Source: Rhodococcus sovatensis | GTDB lineage: Bacteria; Actinomycetota; Actinomycetes; Mycobacteriales; Mycobacteriaceae | DNA: 64,000 nucleotides | Assembly (NCBI RefSeq): GCF_037327425.1 | Contig: NZ_CP147846.1 | Coordinates: 3,968,001 to 4,032,000 of the forward strand | Direction of reading: 5' to 3' | Part shown: in pieces, positions 52,189 to 60,988 of the stretch | Numbering within the stretch: the first letter of the stretch is position 1 | Layout: every line of letters begins with the position of its first letter | Notes under the pieces: model-generated | Seen by the model: the letters and a program-made list of their open reading frames with translations, nothing else | What the model was told of the DNA's origin: nothing | The model's database searches: none | Translations under genes and position numbers: made by a program

Positions 52189-53295
52189 GTGAATACAAAT
52201 CGTACGAGTATCGGCCTGGATGTGCACGCACGATCGACTGCAGCAGCAGCAATCGACGGCATGACAGGGGAAGTGTTCGAATCCAAACTCACAACCGATC
52301 ACCAGCAGATACTGTCCTGGATCCGCTCTCTACCAGGCCCGACAGCAGTGGTCTACGAAGCCGGACCCACCGGCTTCGGGCTCTACCGATCCTTGACCGC
52401 CGCCGGGATCAACTGCACAGTCGCTGCACCCTCGAAACTACAAAGACCGGCCGGGGACCGCATCAAAACCGATGCCCGCGACGCCCTGCACCTGGCGAAA
52501 CTACTCCGACTCGATGAAGTCACCGCCGTCTCGATTCCCACCGTCGCCCAGGAAGCGGCCCGCGATCTGGTCCGCGCCCGCGAAGACTGCCGCGGCGATC
52601 TGATGCGGGCCCGCCACCGCCTTTCGAAACTGCTGCTCCGCCACGACATCGTCTACCGCGACGGCTCAGCATGGACGCAGACCCACGACCGGTGGCTGCG
52701 CAGTACGGCACGCCCGTTGCTGACCGAAACCGCGTCACGGGCGGCATTCGACTCCGACTACGACCACACCTTGACCATGATCGCCCGCCGCGCACGCCTG
52801 GACACCGCGATCGAAGAGATCGCCGAGAACAGTGAATTCACCCCGATCGTGCACCGCCTGGGATGTCTACGCGGTGTCGCGACACTGACTGCACTCGCCT
52901 TGACTGTGGAGATCGGTGACTGGAAACGGTTCACCGGCAATACTATCGGAGCATTCGTTGGATTGGTTCCCACCGAATACTCCTCCGGTGGTTCCCGGGT
53001 TCAAGGCTCGATCACCAAAACCGGGAACACACATCTGCGGCGGTTGTTGATCGAGTCGGCGTGGCATCACCGACCCGAGAATCGTCTCAGTGCCGGGTTG
53101 GTGCGACGTCAACAGTTCGCCGACCCGGCAGCACGTGCCCGAGGGCAAGCCGGCAATGCGCGTCTGCACGAGCGGTGGGTGCGTTTCGGGCTGCGTCGCA
53201 AGCGGCCGGTCGTGGCGAACGTCGCGATCGCGCGTGAACTCGCTGGCTGGTGCTGGTCGCTTGCTGTCATGGACGATGACGGCCGGATGACCTGA
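52189..53295 (+). CDS. IS110-family transposase (DEDD recombinase)
   Basis: This 368-aa protein has the N-terminal RuvC-like DEDD domain (GLDVHARSTAAAAI with Asp, VVYEAGPTGFGLYR with Glu, KTDARDALHLAKLL with Asp pair) and the C-terminal Tnp domain with the catalytic Ser in EYSSGGSRVQGSITKTGN. It would insert or excise the element through bridge-RNA guidance. GTG 52189 is chosen; the frame upstream is non-coding in character. The gene looks intact, so the element may be active. Confidence 0.9.
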   Translation: MNTNRTSIGLDVHARSTAAAAIDGMTGEVFESKLTTDHQQILSWIRSLPGPTAVVYEAGPTGFGLYRSLTAAGINCTVAAPSKLQRPAGDRIKTDARDALHLAKLLRLDEVTAVSIPTVAQEAARDLVRAREDCRGDLMRARHRLSKLLLRHDIVYRDGSAWTQTHDRWLRSTARPLLTETASRAAFDSDYDHTLTMIARRARLDTAIEEIAENSEFTPIVHRLGCLRGVATLTALALTVEIGDWKRFTGNTIGAFVGLVPTEYSSGGSRVQGSITKTGNTHLRRLLIESAWHHRPENRLSAGLVRRQQFADPAARARGQAGNARLHERWVRFGLRRKRPVVANVAIARELAGWCWSLAVMDDDGRMT

Positions 53296-53625
53296 GCATC
53301 CCTTTGAACTGCTTCGCTTAGCTGAGCCGATGTGGTGACAGCGCGTGGATCGACCCGCGATGCCCCTATGAGCAGACTCCTCTGTACTGGGGGGTCGACG
53401 CTCGATCCTAGACACGCGGACACGATCCAGCCGAATCCCCGTCCTGCGGTAACCAACCCGCGTATATCAGTCTGACCGCGCGTCGCGATACGACACGCTC
53501 ATCACACACAGACTCAGCCGGGCGAAGCGCCGAGACGCCGTCGGGGTAGCTCCCCGGCGGCGTCTCACCATGCCCTCTTGACAAATCTCTCTACATATCA
53601 GTGGCGCGGTTAAGTATGTTCTGGC
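53296..53625. other. Gene-free stretch after IS110 with a strong stem-loop
   Basis: No gene is seen in these 330 bases. They include the unknown right end of the IS110 element, a stem-loop at 53532-53566, and the start of palindromic repeat copy 4 (53599). Confidence 0.55.
53532..53566. terminator. Stem-loop, terminator-like
   Basis: Fifteen-base arms GAGACGCCGTCGGGG (53532-53546) and CCCCGGCGGCGTCTC (53552-53566) pair at 14 of 15 positions around TAGCT. It has no clear U-run. It may end transcription from the IS110 side or the HxlR gene. Confidence 0.6.
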
Positions 53626-53659
53626 CTACTCAACCGCGCCACTGCGGCGGAGCCGCTGC
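53599..53659 (+). repeat. Modular palindromic repeat, copy 4, inside the end of the HxlR gene
   Basis: Arms CAGTGGCGCGGTTAAGTA (53599-53616) and TACTCAACCGCGCCACTG (53627-53644) flank a 10-bp loop; CGGCGGAGCCG follows (53645-53655). The right arm holds the HxlR stop codon and its last codons. Unlike the other copies no converging gene is near on the left. Confidence 0.85.
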
Positions 53660-53976
53660 TGGCGCTCGGTTCCCCAATCACCGAGCGAACCCAACGCAGC
53701 GTTGAGTGATTTCCCGTGGACGGTCAACGAGTACTCGACACGCGGAGGCACTTCTCGGTATACCTCGCGGTGAACGAGATCGTCCTCCTCCATCTCGCGC
53801 AGATGCTGTACGAGCATCTTTTCGCTGACCCCGGGGAGTCCTTTCTTCAGTTCTCCGAAGCGTCGAACGCCGTAGTTGTTCAGCTCCCACAGAATCAGTG
53901 ACTTCCACTTTCCGGACACCACGTCCATTGCGGCATCGATACCGCAGATGTACGGCCCACGACGCTTGCGGTCCAT
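53626..53976 (-). CDS. HxlR-family transcriptional regulator
   Basis: This 116-aa winged-helix protein has the HxlR pattern: a Cys near the N-terminus (YICGIDAAMDVVSGKWKSLILWEL) and GVRRFGELKKGLPGVSEKMLVQHLREMEEDDLVHRE as the helix-turn-helix and wing (split here only by reading). HxlR regulators often sense thiol or aldehyde stress through the Cys and control the adjacent gene. The C-terminal RRSGAVE and stop are supplied by repeat copy 4. The probable target is the interrupted imine-reductase-like gene that is divergent from it. Confidence 0.85.
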   Translation of the reverse strand: MDRKRRGPYICGIDAAMDVVSGKWKSLILWELNNYGVRRFGELKKGLPGVSEKMLVQHLREMEEDDLVHREVYREVPPRVEYSLTVHGKSLNAALGSLGDWGTERQQRLRRSGAVE

Positions 53977-54121
53977 CGTTCGTCCTCCATGCTTACGAAT
54001 AAGTCAGTAGCGCACAAAATAGTGGGTACTTGCAGGATTCACGGTAGCGCGCAATCCTTTCTCTCACCGACGAAGGGAGAAACGAATGTCCGTCAGCAGG
54101 TCGAGGGACGCGGTGCAGACA

Positions 54122-54129
54122 GCTTTGCC
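54122..54129. repeat. ISL3 target-site duplication, left copy
   Basis: GCTTTGCC here is identical to 55594-55601. Eight-base duplications are normal for ISL3-family elements. Confidence 0.92.
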
Positions 54130-55593
54130 GGCTCTTCGATCTTGACCGGGCAACCCTGGTCCTGAGCTCGTTCGGCGCGTCTACCAGCTGAAAGCCCTTG
54201 GCCCCTGAAGTCTGGATGTTGCGACACATTCCGACTGCAGAAGGAACCAAGGGCATGGATCAGAGTACGACAGTGCTGTTCGGGTTGCCCGGAGTACGCG
54301 TGGACCGTGTGTCCACCGACGATATCGGCGTGCGATTGGTGGAGTTCTTCACCGACGACGAACGGGCCGCGGCATGCCCGGGTTGCGGCGTGGTGTCGAC
54401 ATCGGTGAAGGGGCATGCGGTCACCAGACCGAAAGACATTCCGTACGGTGAGGTATCAATACTGTTGCAGTGGACCAAAACCCGGTGGCGTTGCCGGGAG
54501 GAGTATTGCCAGCGCGGATCGTTCACCGAGAGCGTCGACGAGCTACCCCCGCGGGCAAGGGTGACCGGCCGGCTCGGTCGCGCGATGGGATGGGCTATCG
54601 GAGACGCTGCCCGATCGGTCTCCGAAGTGGCGACCAGTCACGGCGTCTCCTGGCCGACTGCGCATCGAGGGTTCGTCGATCTGGCCGGGCGGATGTTGAC
54701 CGAACCCGACCCGGTGAGAGTGTTGGGAATCGATGAGACCCGCCGCGGCAAGCCGCGATGGGACCGCTGCACCACGACAGGCACATGGGTGCGGACCGAT
54801 CCGTGGGACACCGGGTTCGTCGACATCAGCGGCTCTCAGGGCTTGCTCGGGCAGCAAAGCGGTCGCACGTCGGCGACAGTGGTGGGCTGGCTCCGTGCTC
54901 GTAGTGCGCAGTTTCGGGACGGCATCGAATACGTCGCGATCGACCCCGCCGCTGTCTACGCCTCCGCGGTCCGCACCCCGGACCTGTTGCCGAACGCAGT
55001 GCTGGTGGTCGATCATTTCCATCTTGTCGCCAAAGCCAACGACGCCGTCACCAAGGTTCGGCAGCGGGTGACGTGGGATCAGCGGTCCCGGCGTGGGCGG
55101 GCGATCGACCCGGAATGGGCGAACAGACGTCGACTTCTGCGTGGCCGGGAACGTATGTCGGACAGAGGGTTTGCTCGAATGTGGAATGAAATCGACGCGC
55201 AGGATCCGAGTGCTCAGATCTTGTCCGCGTATATCGCGAAGGAGGAATTGAGGACCTTGCTCTCGACCGTCCGCGATGGTGGGGATCGGCATCGGACATC
55301 GCATCGGTTGCAGCGGTTCTTCACATGGTGCGCCGATTCGCAGGTCCCGGAGCTGCTCACGTTGGCCAAGATGGTCGACACGTGGTGGCCGGAAATCAAC
55401 GCGTTCATCACCACCGGCATCACCAACGCCAAAACGGAAGGCTACAACCGACTGGTAAAACAGGTAAAGCGATCCGCATGTGGGTTCCGGAACGTTGACA
55501 ACTCGGCCCGTCGGATACGGTTTCACACGACCCGCTCCGCGCGGGCCAGTATTCAGACTTCCTGCTGAGTTGCCCGGTTAAAGTTGAAGAGCC
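54130..55593 (+). mobile_element. ISL3-family insertion sequence, complete
   Basis: The element is 1464 bp. Its ends are imperfect inverted repeats: left GGCTCTTCGATCTTGACCGG and, in reverse complement, right GGCTCTTCAACTTTAACCGG, both continuing GGCAAC. An 8-bp duplication GCTTTGCC flanks it. One transposase gene fills most of the length. The clean duplication suggests a fairly recent insertion. Confidence 0.95.
54255..55568 (+). CDS. ISL3-family transposase
   Basis: This 437-aa transposase has the N-terminal zinc finger (CPGCGVVSTSVKGH and WRCREEYCQRGSF), a helix-turn-helix region, the DDE core (LGIDETRRGKPRWDR with Asp, AIDPAAVYASAVR with Asp, ITNAKTEGYNRLVKQVKR with Glu), and VDHFHLV, the family-typical HF motif. 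ATG 54255 follows AAGGGC. The gene looks intact. It ends 25 bp before the element's right end. Confidence 0.93.
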   Translation: MDQSTTVLFGLPGVRVDRVSTDDIGVRLVEFFTDDERAAACPGCGVVSTSVKGHAVTRPKDIPYGEVSILLQWTKTRWRCREEYCQRGSFTESVDELPPRARVTGRLGRAMGWAIGDAARSVSEVATSHGVSWPTAHRGFVDLAGRMLTEPDPVRVLGIDETRRGKPRWDRCTTTGTWVRTDPWDTGFVDISGSQGLLGQQSGRTSATVVGWLRARSAQFRDGIEYVAIDPAAVYASAVRTPDLLPNAVLVVDHFHLVAKANDAVTKVRQRVTWDQRSRRGRAIDPEWANRRRLLRGRERMSDRGFARMWNEIDAQDPSAQILSAYIAKEELRTLLSTVRDGGDRHRTSHRLQRFFTWCADSQVPELLTLAKMVDTWWPEINAFITTGITNAKTEGYNRLVKQVKRSACGFRNVDNSARRIRFHTTRSARASIQTSC

Positions 55594-55601
55594 GCTTTGC
55601 C
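55594..55601. repeat. ISL3 target-site duplication, right copy
   Basis: GCTTTGCC here matches 54122-54129 exactly. Confidence 0.92.
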
Positions 55602-56490
55602 AGAATCTACGAGAGCATCGCGTATGGGGGAGAACGTGTCTGACACAATCACAATTATCGGACTCGGACCGATGGGGCAGGCAATGGCCCGGGCGTTCGT
55701 CGATGCCGGCCATCCGGTGACCGTCTGGAATCGGACCCGGTCGCGAGCGGACGGCCTGACGGGCGTCACCGTCGCCGATTCCGTCGAGGGTGCACTCGCA
55801 GCCGGTGACATCATCGTCCTCAGCCTCACTCACTACGACGCGATGTACGACATCCTGGGGCCCTACCGATCACGGCTGATGGGAAAGACTCTCGTCAATC
55901 TCAGCTCGGACACACCTGACCGCACCAGGGAGGCGGCCGAGTGGGCACGTGCACAGGGGGCGAGCTTCGTCACCGGTGGCGTCATGGTCCCGGCGCCGAT
56001 GATCGGAACCGATTCCGCGTACGTGTATTAGAGCGGTGACCGTTCGACGTTCGACGCCGTCGAAGCGACGCTCGCAGCGATCGGATCCGCGCGCTATCTC
56101 GGTCACGACCCGGGCTTGGCGCAGCTCTACTACCAAGCGCAGCTCACAGTGTTCTTGACGTCACTGTCCGCGATCCTCCACGCCACCGCATTGGTGAACA
56201 CAGCAGGGGTCACCGCGAGCGACTTCGTGCCGGAGGCTCTCGACATGATCGCGGCCATTCCGGCCATCGTCGGCCCAGGACTGGGTACGTCCATCGACGC
56301 TCGGTCCTATCCAGGAGATCTGAGCACAGTCACCATGATGGGCGCCACGGCGGCACACATCACCGAGACCAGCCGGTCCCTCGGAATTCCCGCCGGACTA
56401 CCTGCCGCCGTCGAAGCTCTGTACGACGCCGCGATCGCCCGCGGTCATGGCGCCGACGACGGGGCGAGCGTGATCGAGGTGCTGCGCCCC

Positions 56491-56576
56491 TAGTGGTGCG
56501 GTTGAGCGCACGCCAGTGCACTCAACCGCGCCACTGCGGCGGAGCCGCACCAGGGCCACTGCGGCGGAGCCGCACA
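56491..56576 (+). repeat. Modular palindromic repeat, copy 5
   Basis: Arms TAGTGGTGCGGTTGAGCG (56491-56508) and CACTCAACCGCGCCACTG (56519-56536) are the most diverged pair. Two GCGGCGGAGCCGCAC modules follow in tandem. The first three bases of the left arm are the stop TAG of the imine-reductase-like frame. It lies between that frame and the hsaF stop. Confidence 0.8.
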
Positions 56577-57593
56577 TCAGCCGACCGCGGCCTCCTTCTG
56601 GAGCTCGAGGGCGATGTCGACGAGCTGGTCTTCCTGACCACCGACCAGCTTCCTGGCACCCGCCCGCACCAGCAATTCCGCCGAGGACACGCCGTACCTC
56701 TCGGCTTGGCGTTCGGCGTGACGGAGGAAGCTGGAGTACACCCCGGCGTATCCCATCATCAACGCCTGCCGGTCGAGCAGGCACTCGGCCGGCATCACCG
56801 GGCGGACCACATCCTCGGCGGCGTCGGCGATCTTGAAGAAGTCGATGCCTGTCTCGATGCCGAGTTTGTCGCACACCCCGACGAACGCTTCGACCGGCGT
56901 ATTGCCTGCGCCTGCGCCGAACCGTCGAGCGCTGCCGTCGATCTGCTTCGCTCCTGCCCGAACTGCACATATCGAATTGGCCACGGCCAGATCGAGGTTC
57001 TCGTGGCCGTGGAACCCTACCTGCGCATCATCACCCAATTCTGCGACGAGGGCCGACACCCGGTCCGACACCTGCTCGAGGACCAGCGCACCGGCCGAGT
57101 CGACGACATAGACACATTGGCACCCTGCGTCGGCCATGATGCGCGCTTGCTTGGCCAGTACCTCGGGTGGCTGCGAGTGCGCCATCATCAGGAAGCCGAC
57201 GGTCTCGAGCCCTCGTTCCCGCGCGAGGCCGAAATGCTGAACGGACACATCGGCTTCGGTGCAGTGTGTAGCAATCCGGCAGATCGACGCACCGTTGCCC
57301 TGCGCGGTGACGATGTCGTCCTTGACACCGAGACCCGGCAGCATCAGAAACGCGATCTTTGCGTTCTTCGCCGTCTTCGCGGCGATCGAGATCAGTTCCT
57401 GCTCCGGCGTTCTGGAGAATCCGTAGTTGAACGAGGAGCCGCCGAGTCCATCACCGTGCGTCACCTCGATGACAGGCACTCCTGCGCCGTCGAGCGCGGC
57501 GACGATGTTCTCCACATCGCTGGTGGTGAACAGGTGCCTCTTGTGGTGCGAGCCGTCGCGCAAGGACGTGTCTGTCACTCGTATCCGACTCAT
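56577..57593 (-). CDS. hsaF: 4-Hydroxy-2-oxovalerate/2-oxohexanoate aldolase HsaF
   Basis: This 338-aa DRE-TIM aldolase (DmpG family) splits the 4-hydroxy-2-oxo acid into pyruvate and an aldehyde. It has the metal-site start VTDTSLRDGSH, GFHGHENLDLAVANS (His ligands), and the C-terminal communication domain that binds HsaG for aldehyde channelling. It is last in the hsaEGF operon; its ATG overlaps the hsaG stop (ATGA). Repeat copy 5 follows its stop. Confidence 0.94.
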   Translation of the reverse strand: MSRIRVTDTSLRDGSHHKRHLFTTSDVENIVAALDGAGVPVIEVTHGDGLGGSSFNYGFSRTPEQELISIAAKTAKNAKIAFLMLPGLGVKDDIVTAQGNGASICRIATHCTEADVSVQHFGLARERGLETVGFLMMAHSQPPEVLAKQARIMADAGCQCVYVVDSAGALVLEQVSDRVSALVAELGDDAQVGFHGHENLDLAVANSICAVRAGAKQIDGSARRFGAGAGNTPVEAFVGVCDKLGIETGIDFFKIADAAEDVVRPVMPAECLLDRQALMMGYAGVYSSFLRHAERQAERYGVSSAELLVRAGARKLVGGQEDQLVDIALELQKEAAVG

Positions 57594-58495
57594 CGAACAC
57601 CCGCCTCCAGAATATGTTGAGCAACCTGCTCGCCGACTTTGGTGGCAGCAGCGGTCATGATGTCCAGATTTCCCGCATAGGGCGGTAGGAAGTCCCCGGC
57701 GCCTTCCACTTCGACGAAGATCGACACCTTTGCGAATCCGCCCGAGATCTCGGAGGGAGGATCGAACTGCGGATCGTTCAGCAGGCGGTAGCCCGGCACG
57801 TATTCGGCAATCTCCGCCGCCATCCGAAACACAGATTCGGAGATCGCATCAGGATCGGCGTCCTCGGGAATGGCGCAGAAGATCGTGTCTCGCATGATCA
57901 TCGGTGGATCCGCAGGATTGAGGATGATGATTGCTTTCCCTCGCGCGGCCCCGCCGATTTCCTCGATTCCCCGACTGGTGGTCTTGGTGAACTCGTCGAT
58001 GTTCGCCCGAGTTCCCGGGCCCGCCGACACCGAGGCCACGGATGCGACGATCTCGGCATAGGGCACCTCCACGATCCGAGACACCGCATGCACCATCGGG
58101 ATGGTGGCCTGCCCACCGCACGTGATCATGTTGACGTTGAGAGCGTCGACGTGTGCGTGCAGGTTCACGGGCGGGACGACTGCAGGGCCCACTGCTGCGG
58201 GCGTCAGATCTATCGCGCGGATGCCGGCCTCGGCGTACCGCGGAGCAGCGGCCCGATGGACGTACGCCGACGTCGCCTCGAAGATCAGGTCCGGTCGTTC
58301 GTCCTGCGCCAACAACCAGTCGACGCCCTCGGCGCTGGTCTCGAGACCGAGCGAGCGAGCGCGGGCCAATCCCTCACTGTCGGGATCGATCCCGATCATC
58401 CAGCGCGGATCGAGATAGTCCGATCTTCGCAGCTTGTACAGAAGGTCTGTGCTGATGTTGCCGGAACCGACTATCGCTACGGTCGCTGTGGCCAT
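57590..58495 (-). CDS. hsaG: Acylating aldehyde dehydrogenase HsaG
   Basis: This 301-aa enzyme (DmpF family) oxidises propanal or acetaldehyde with CoA and NAD to the acyl-CoA, receiving the aldehyde from HsaF. The Rossmann start TVAIVGSGNISTDLLYKL and the catalytic Cys in NMITCGGQATIPM (about 130) are clear. Its stop overlaps the hsaF start. The order hsaE-hsaG-hsaF is the same as Rv3536c-Rv3534c. Confidence 0.94.
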   Translation of the reverse strand: MATATVAIVGSGNISTDLLYKLRRSDYLDPRWMIGIDPDSEGLARARSLGLETSAEGVDWLLAQDERPDLIFEATSAYVHRAAAPRYAEAGIRAIDLTPAAVGPAVVPPVNLHAHVDALNVNMITCGGQATIPMVHAVSRIVEVPYAEIVASVASVSAGPGTRANIDEFTKTTSRGIEEIGGAARGKAIIILNPADPPMIMRDTIFCAIPEDADPDAISESVFRMAAEIAEYVPGYRLLNDPQFDPPSEISGGFAKVSIFVEVEGAGDFLPPYAGNLDIMTAAATKVGEQVAQHILEAGVR

Positions 58496-58513
58496 GAAGT
58501 GAGACCTTTCTGT

Positions 58514-59287
58514 TCAGGTGAATTCGAGGGAGACGGTTCCGAGTCCGGTGAACTCCGCGCGGAAGGAGTCACCGGCTTCGGCATCGATTGCCCGAGTGCA
58601 TGATCCAGGCAACACGATGTCGCCCTTCTTCAGACGGACGCCGAATCCGGCGACCTTGCGCGCGAGCCAGGACACCGCGGTCACCGGGTTGCCGAGCACC
58701 GCGTCGCTCCGCCCCTTCGCTGCAACCTCGCCGTTTCGCCAGAGAACGGCGTCGATGCTCAGCAGATCGATCTCCGACGGTCGCACTCGCTGCTGACCTA
58801 GCACGAACCCGGCGGAGGACGCGTTGTCGGCGATCGTGTCGGACAGACCGATCTTCCAGTTCTCGATGCGGGAGTCGATCAGCTCGATGGACGGCGCGAC
58901 GTACGCCGTCGCCGCAAGGACGTCGTCGACAGTGCATCCCTCACCCGGGAGATCTGCACCGAGCAGAAATGCCACTTCCACTTCCACCCGCGGGAAGCAG
59001 AACCTCCCGGTGTCGACGGGAACATCTTCGAATACCTCCATATCGGCGAGGAGGTGTCCATAGTCGGGTTCGTCGACGCCCATCATCTGCTGCATCGCGA
59101 GCGAGGACAGGCCGACCTTGTGGCCTACGATCGACGCTCCCGCCTCGACTCGTCGTCTGATGTTCAGCAACTGGATTTCGTAGGCGTCGACGACGTCGAT
59201 GACCGGCAGTGGCGCGATCGGATGCCTGGTGACCTCTGCCGTCGCCAACCGTTCGGCGAGTTCAATTCGCGTCTGCGTCGACAGCAC
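58514..59287 (-). CDS. hsaE: 2-Hydroxypenta/hexadienoate hydratase HsaE
   Basis: This 257-aa enzyme of the fumarylacetoacetate-hydrolase fold (MhpD-like) hydrates the dienoate released by HsaD. It has IVGHKVGLSSLAMQQMMGV, the metal-site VEVEVAFLLG, and GNPVTAVSWLA. GTG 59287 has AAAGGGG six bases upstream and is chosen over the open frame to 59359. It overlaps the upstream FAD-protein gene by 26 bp and precedes hsaG by 18 bp. Confidence 0.92.
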   Translation of the reverse strand: MLSTQTRIELAERLATAEVTRHPIAPLPVIDVVDAYEIQLLNIRRRVEAGASIVGHKVGLSSLAMQQMMGVDEPDYGHLLADMEVFEDVPVDTGRFCFPRVEVEVAFLLGADLPGEGCTVDDVLAATAYVAPSIELIDSRIENWKIGLSDTIADNASSAGFVLGQQRVRPSEIDLLSIDAVLWRNGEVAAKGRSDAVLGNPVTAVSWLARKVAGFGVRLKKGDIVLPGSCTRAIDAEAGDSFRAEFTGLGTVSLEFT

Positions 59288-60893
59288 GAAGTTCCCCTTT
59301 CGTTGCGTGTGCGCCGGCGCGGCGCCCCGAGAAGATGCAATCCGCCAGCGACAACCCACTGACGTACGAGTTCGAGCACAAGCCGACGGCAGTACGCCCA
59401 GCGGCGAACAGACCCGGAATCGCCGATCCCGACGTGTCTTTCACTCCGCCAGTCTCTTCATCGACCACAAGGCCGCCGAGGGTGAGCATGGGGCATGGAT
59501 TCATCAGCTTGGCCACCGCCGAACCGGCTGGAATCCCTGCGTCGAACAATGTGAACGGAGCCTTCAGCGCCGGAGTACGGAAGTCGTCGTGCTTGCCGAA
59601 CGGGTCCGCGGTCGACGCAGCGATGGCCGAGTTGTGCGCCTCGACGGTCGCCCGGAGCCCGGACGGGTCGACTCCAGCAGCTCGGGCAGCTGCTTCGACG
59701 GTGTTGCCGCGCTTCGCGGTACGCATCAGTCCCGCGTTCTGAACACGCTGGAACCAGGTGGACTGCGACGGAAGTTGCTTCTTGGCCTGCCGGACGAGAT
59801 CGGCGTCGGCGAGCAGCCAACCGCGACCAGCTCCCTGCTCGACGATCGCGTGACCGAGGGCCGCGCCGTACCTTGACTCGTCGATCATCCGTTTCCCCTC
59901 GCGGTCGACCAGCAGCGAGCCGAGGAAGGGAACGGGAGGCACGATGAAACGCCAAGCCGATACGTTGCCGAGTTTGTCTGTTGCCGCTCCGATCTCGGTC
60001 GCAAGCATGATCCCACTGCCGTCGTCCCCGGCCGTACCGAGGGCAATCCCACCGGTGTACTTCGGAGCGTGTTCCTTCATCATGGCTCTATCGGCTACGA
60101 ACCCACCCGCGCTGAGTACGACGCCGCGTCGTGCTTCGACTCGGAGTACCTCGGAATACCTCTTCTCCAGGTGGGCGAGTCGACGCTCGAGCAAGTACCT
60201 CAGTTGCGGAGCGTAGATGCCGGGTTTGGCCGAGAGGAGTCCAAGTCGTCGATGCAGCATTCGAATACGGGCCGGAGCTCGGCTCATCGACCGACACTCG
60301 ACACCCACGACGCGCCCGTCCGACACGACCAAAGACACGGCTCGCGTCTGCGGCACCAGGTGTACACCGGAACTCAGAGCGGACGATGCAAGCGGAGAGA
60401 ACAGCATCTTCCCGCTCGTTCCCTTACCCTTCGCGCGGTGGCCCCGAGGGGCAGGCGTCGCGACCGCGCGGAACTCCCCCGCCGCTTCACTCCCGGAGTA
60501 GTAAAGGTAATGCCGGTTGCTGGGGTACGAGGTCTTGTACGGGCACAGTGACGCTTCGAACGGCACACCGTGCGCCTGCAGCCACTCGATCATCTGTGGG
60601 CTTTCCTCGCAGAAACGTCGCAGCGTCGCGGTACTGACTGCGTCACCCACTTCCTTCCGGAGATACTCGAACATGTGCTCGACACTGTCGCGTACCCCGG
60701 CAAGGTCCTGGACGGATGTACCGCCGCCTGCATATACGACTCCGCCCGACAATGCGCTGGCCCCACCGCCCGCGTAGCGGTCGAGCGCGATGACCTCGGC
60801 GCCCGACTCTCGTGCCTGAATGGACGCCGCAGCTCCAGCCGCTCCGAAACCGACCACTACGACGTCGGCGTGTAGATCCCACGTCACTCGCAA
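59262..60893 (-). CDS. KstD-like FAD-dependent oxidoreductase
   Basis: This 543-aa flavoprotein of the fumarate-reductase/KstD family has VVVVGFGAAGAAASIQARESGAEVIALDR (FAD dinucleotide motif, in two parts), GGGASALSGGVVYAGGG, SAGGFVADRAMM, and the C-terminal AGRTAVGLCSNSYVSGLSLADC (split by the loop). It is first in the operon with hsaEGF and is under the KstR box at 60911. It differs clearly from the KstD encoded divergently at 61004. It may dehydrogenate another steroid or acid; substrate unknown. Confidence 0.8.
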   Translation of the reverse strand: MRVTWDLHADVVVVGFGAAGAAASIQARESGAEVIALDRYAGGGASALSGGVVYAGGGTSVQDLAGVRDSVEHMFEYLRKEVGDAVSTATLRRFCEESPQMIEWLQAHGVPFEASLCPYKTSYPSNRHYLYYSGSEAAGEFRAVATPAPRGHRAKGKGTSGKMLFSPLASSALSSGVHLVPQTRAVSLVVSDGRVVGVECRSMSRAPARIRMLHRRLGLLSAKPGIYAPQLRYLLERRLAHLEKRYSEVLRVEARRGVVLSAGGFVADRAMMKEHAPKYTGGIALGTAGDDGSGIMLATEIGAATDKLGNVSAWRFIVPPVPFLGSLLVDREGKRMIDESRYGAALGHAIVEQGAGRGWLLADADLVRQAKKQLPSQSTWFQRVQNAGLMRTAKRGNTVEAAARAAGVDPSGLRATVEAHNSAIAASTADPFGKHDDFRTPALKAPFTLFDAGIPAGSAVAKLMNPCPMLTLGGLVVDEETGGVKDTSGSAIPGLFAAGRTAVGLCSNSYVSGLSLADCIFSGRRAGAHATKGELRAVDADAN

Positions 60894-60910
60894 CCTCCGA
60901 ACTAGTAAAC

Positions 60911-60924
60911 TGGAACGCGTTTCG
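60911..60924. promoter_or_regulatory. KstR operator for the FAD gene-hsaEGF operon
   Basis: TGGAACGCGTTTCG keeps AAC-NN-GTT but ends in G instead of A. It is the weakest of the nine. It lies 18 bases upstream of the FAD-protein start. Confidence 0.68.
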
Positions 60925-60988
60925 GTCTATGAACGAAATTCTCTCCATCTTCGCTGCCCGAAAGCATGGACTCGAACCAGGATCATTC

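Larger units (their letters stand above)
52057..53301 (+). mobile_element. IS110-family insertion element (approximate limits)
   Basis: It contains one DEDD-type transposase gene. IS110 elements lack long terminal inverted repeats and make little or no target duplication, so the limits are approximate. GGATGCTC (52066-52073) and GAGCATCC (53294-53301) are inverted matches near the two ends. The non-coding stretch 52057-52188 precedes the transposase gene, where IS110 elements usually encode their bridge RNA. The right end may extend to about 53580. It sits directly after the kshA operon. Confidence 0.75.
54086..56493 (+). pseudogene. Imine-reductase-like NAD(P)-binding gene, split by ISL3 and an in-frame TAG
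   Basis: The intact-looking part (from 55624) has the Rossmann start ITIIGLGPMGQAMARAFVDAG, NRTRSRADGL and the helical C-terminal domain (LYYQAQLTVFLTSLSAILHA) of imine reductases and 3-hydroxyisobutyrate-dehydrogenase relatives. An in-frame TAG at 56029-56031, after DSAYVY, stops it; the same frame continues to 56493. Joining the sequence across the ISL3 element with one target copy continues the frame back to ATG 54086, which has AAGGGAG before it. So it seems doubly disrupted. The alternative is that translation begins at 55624 and only the TAG matters. Confidence 0.8.
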
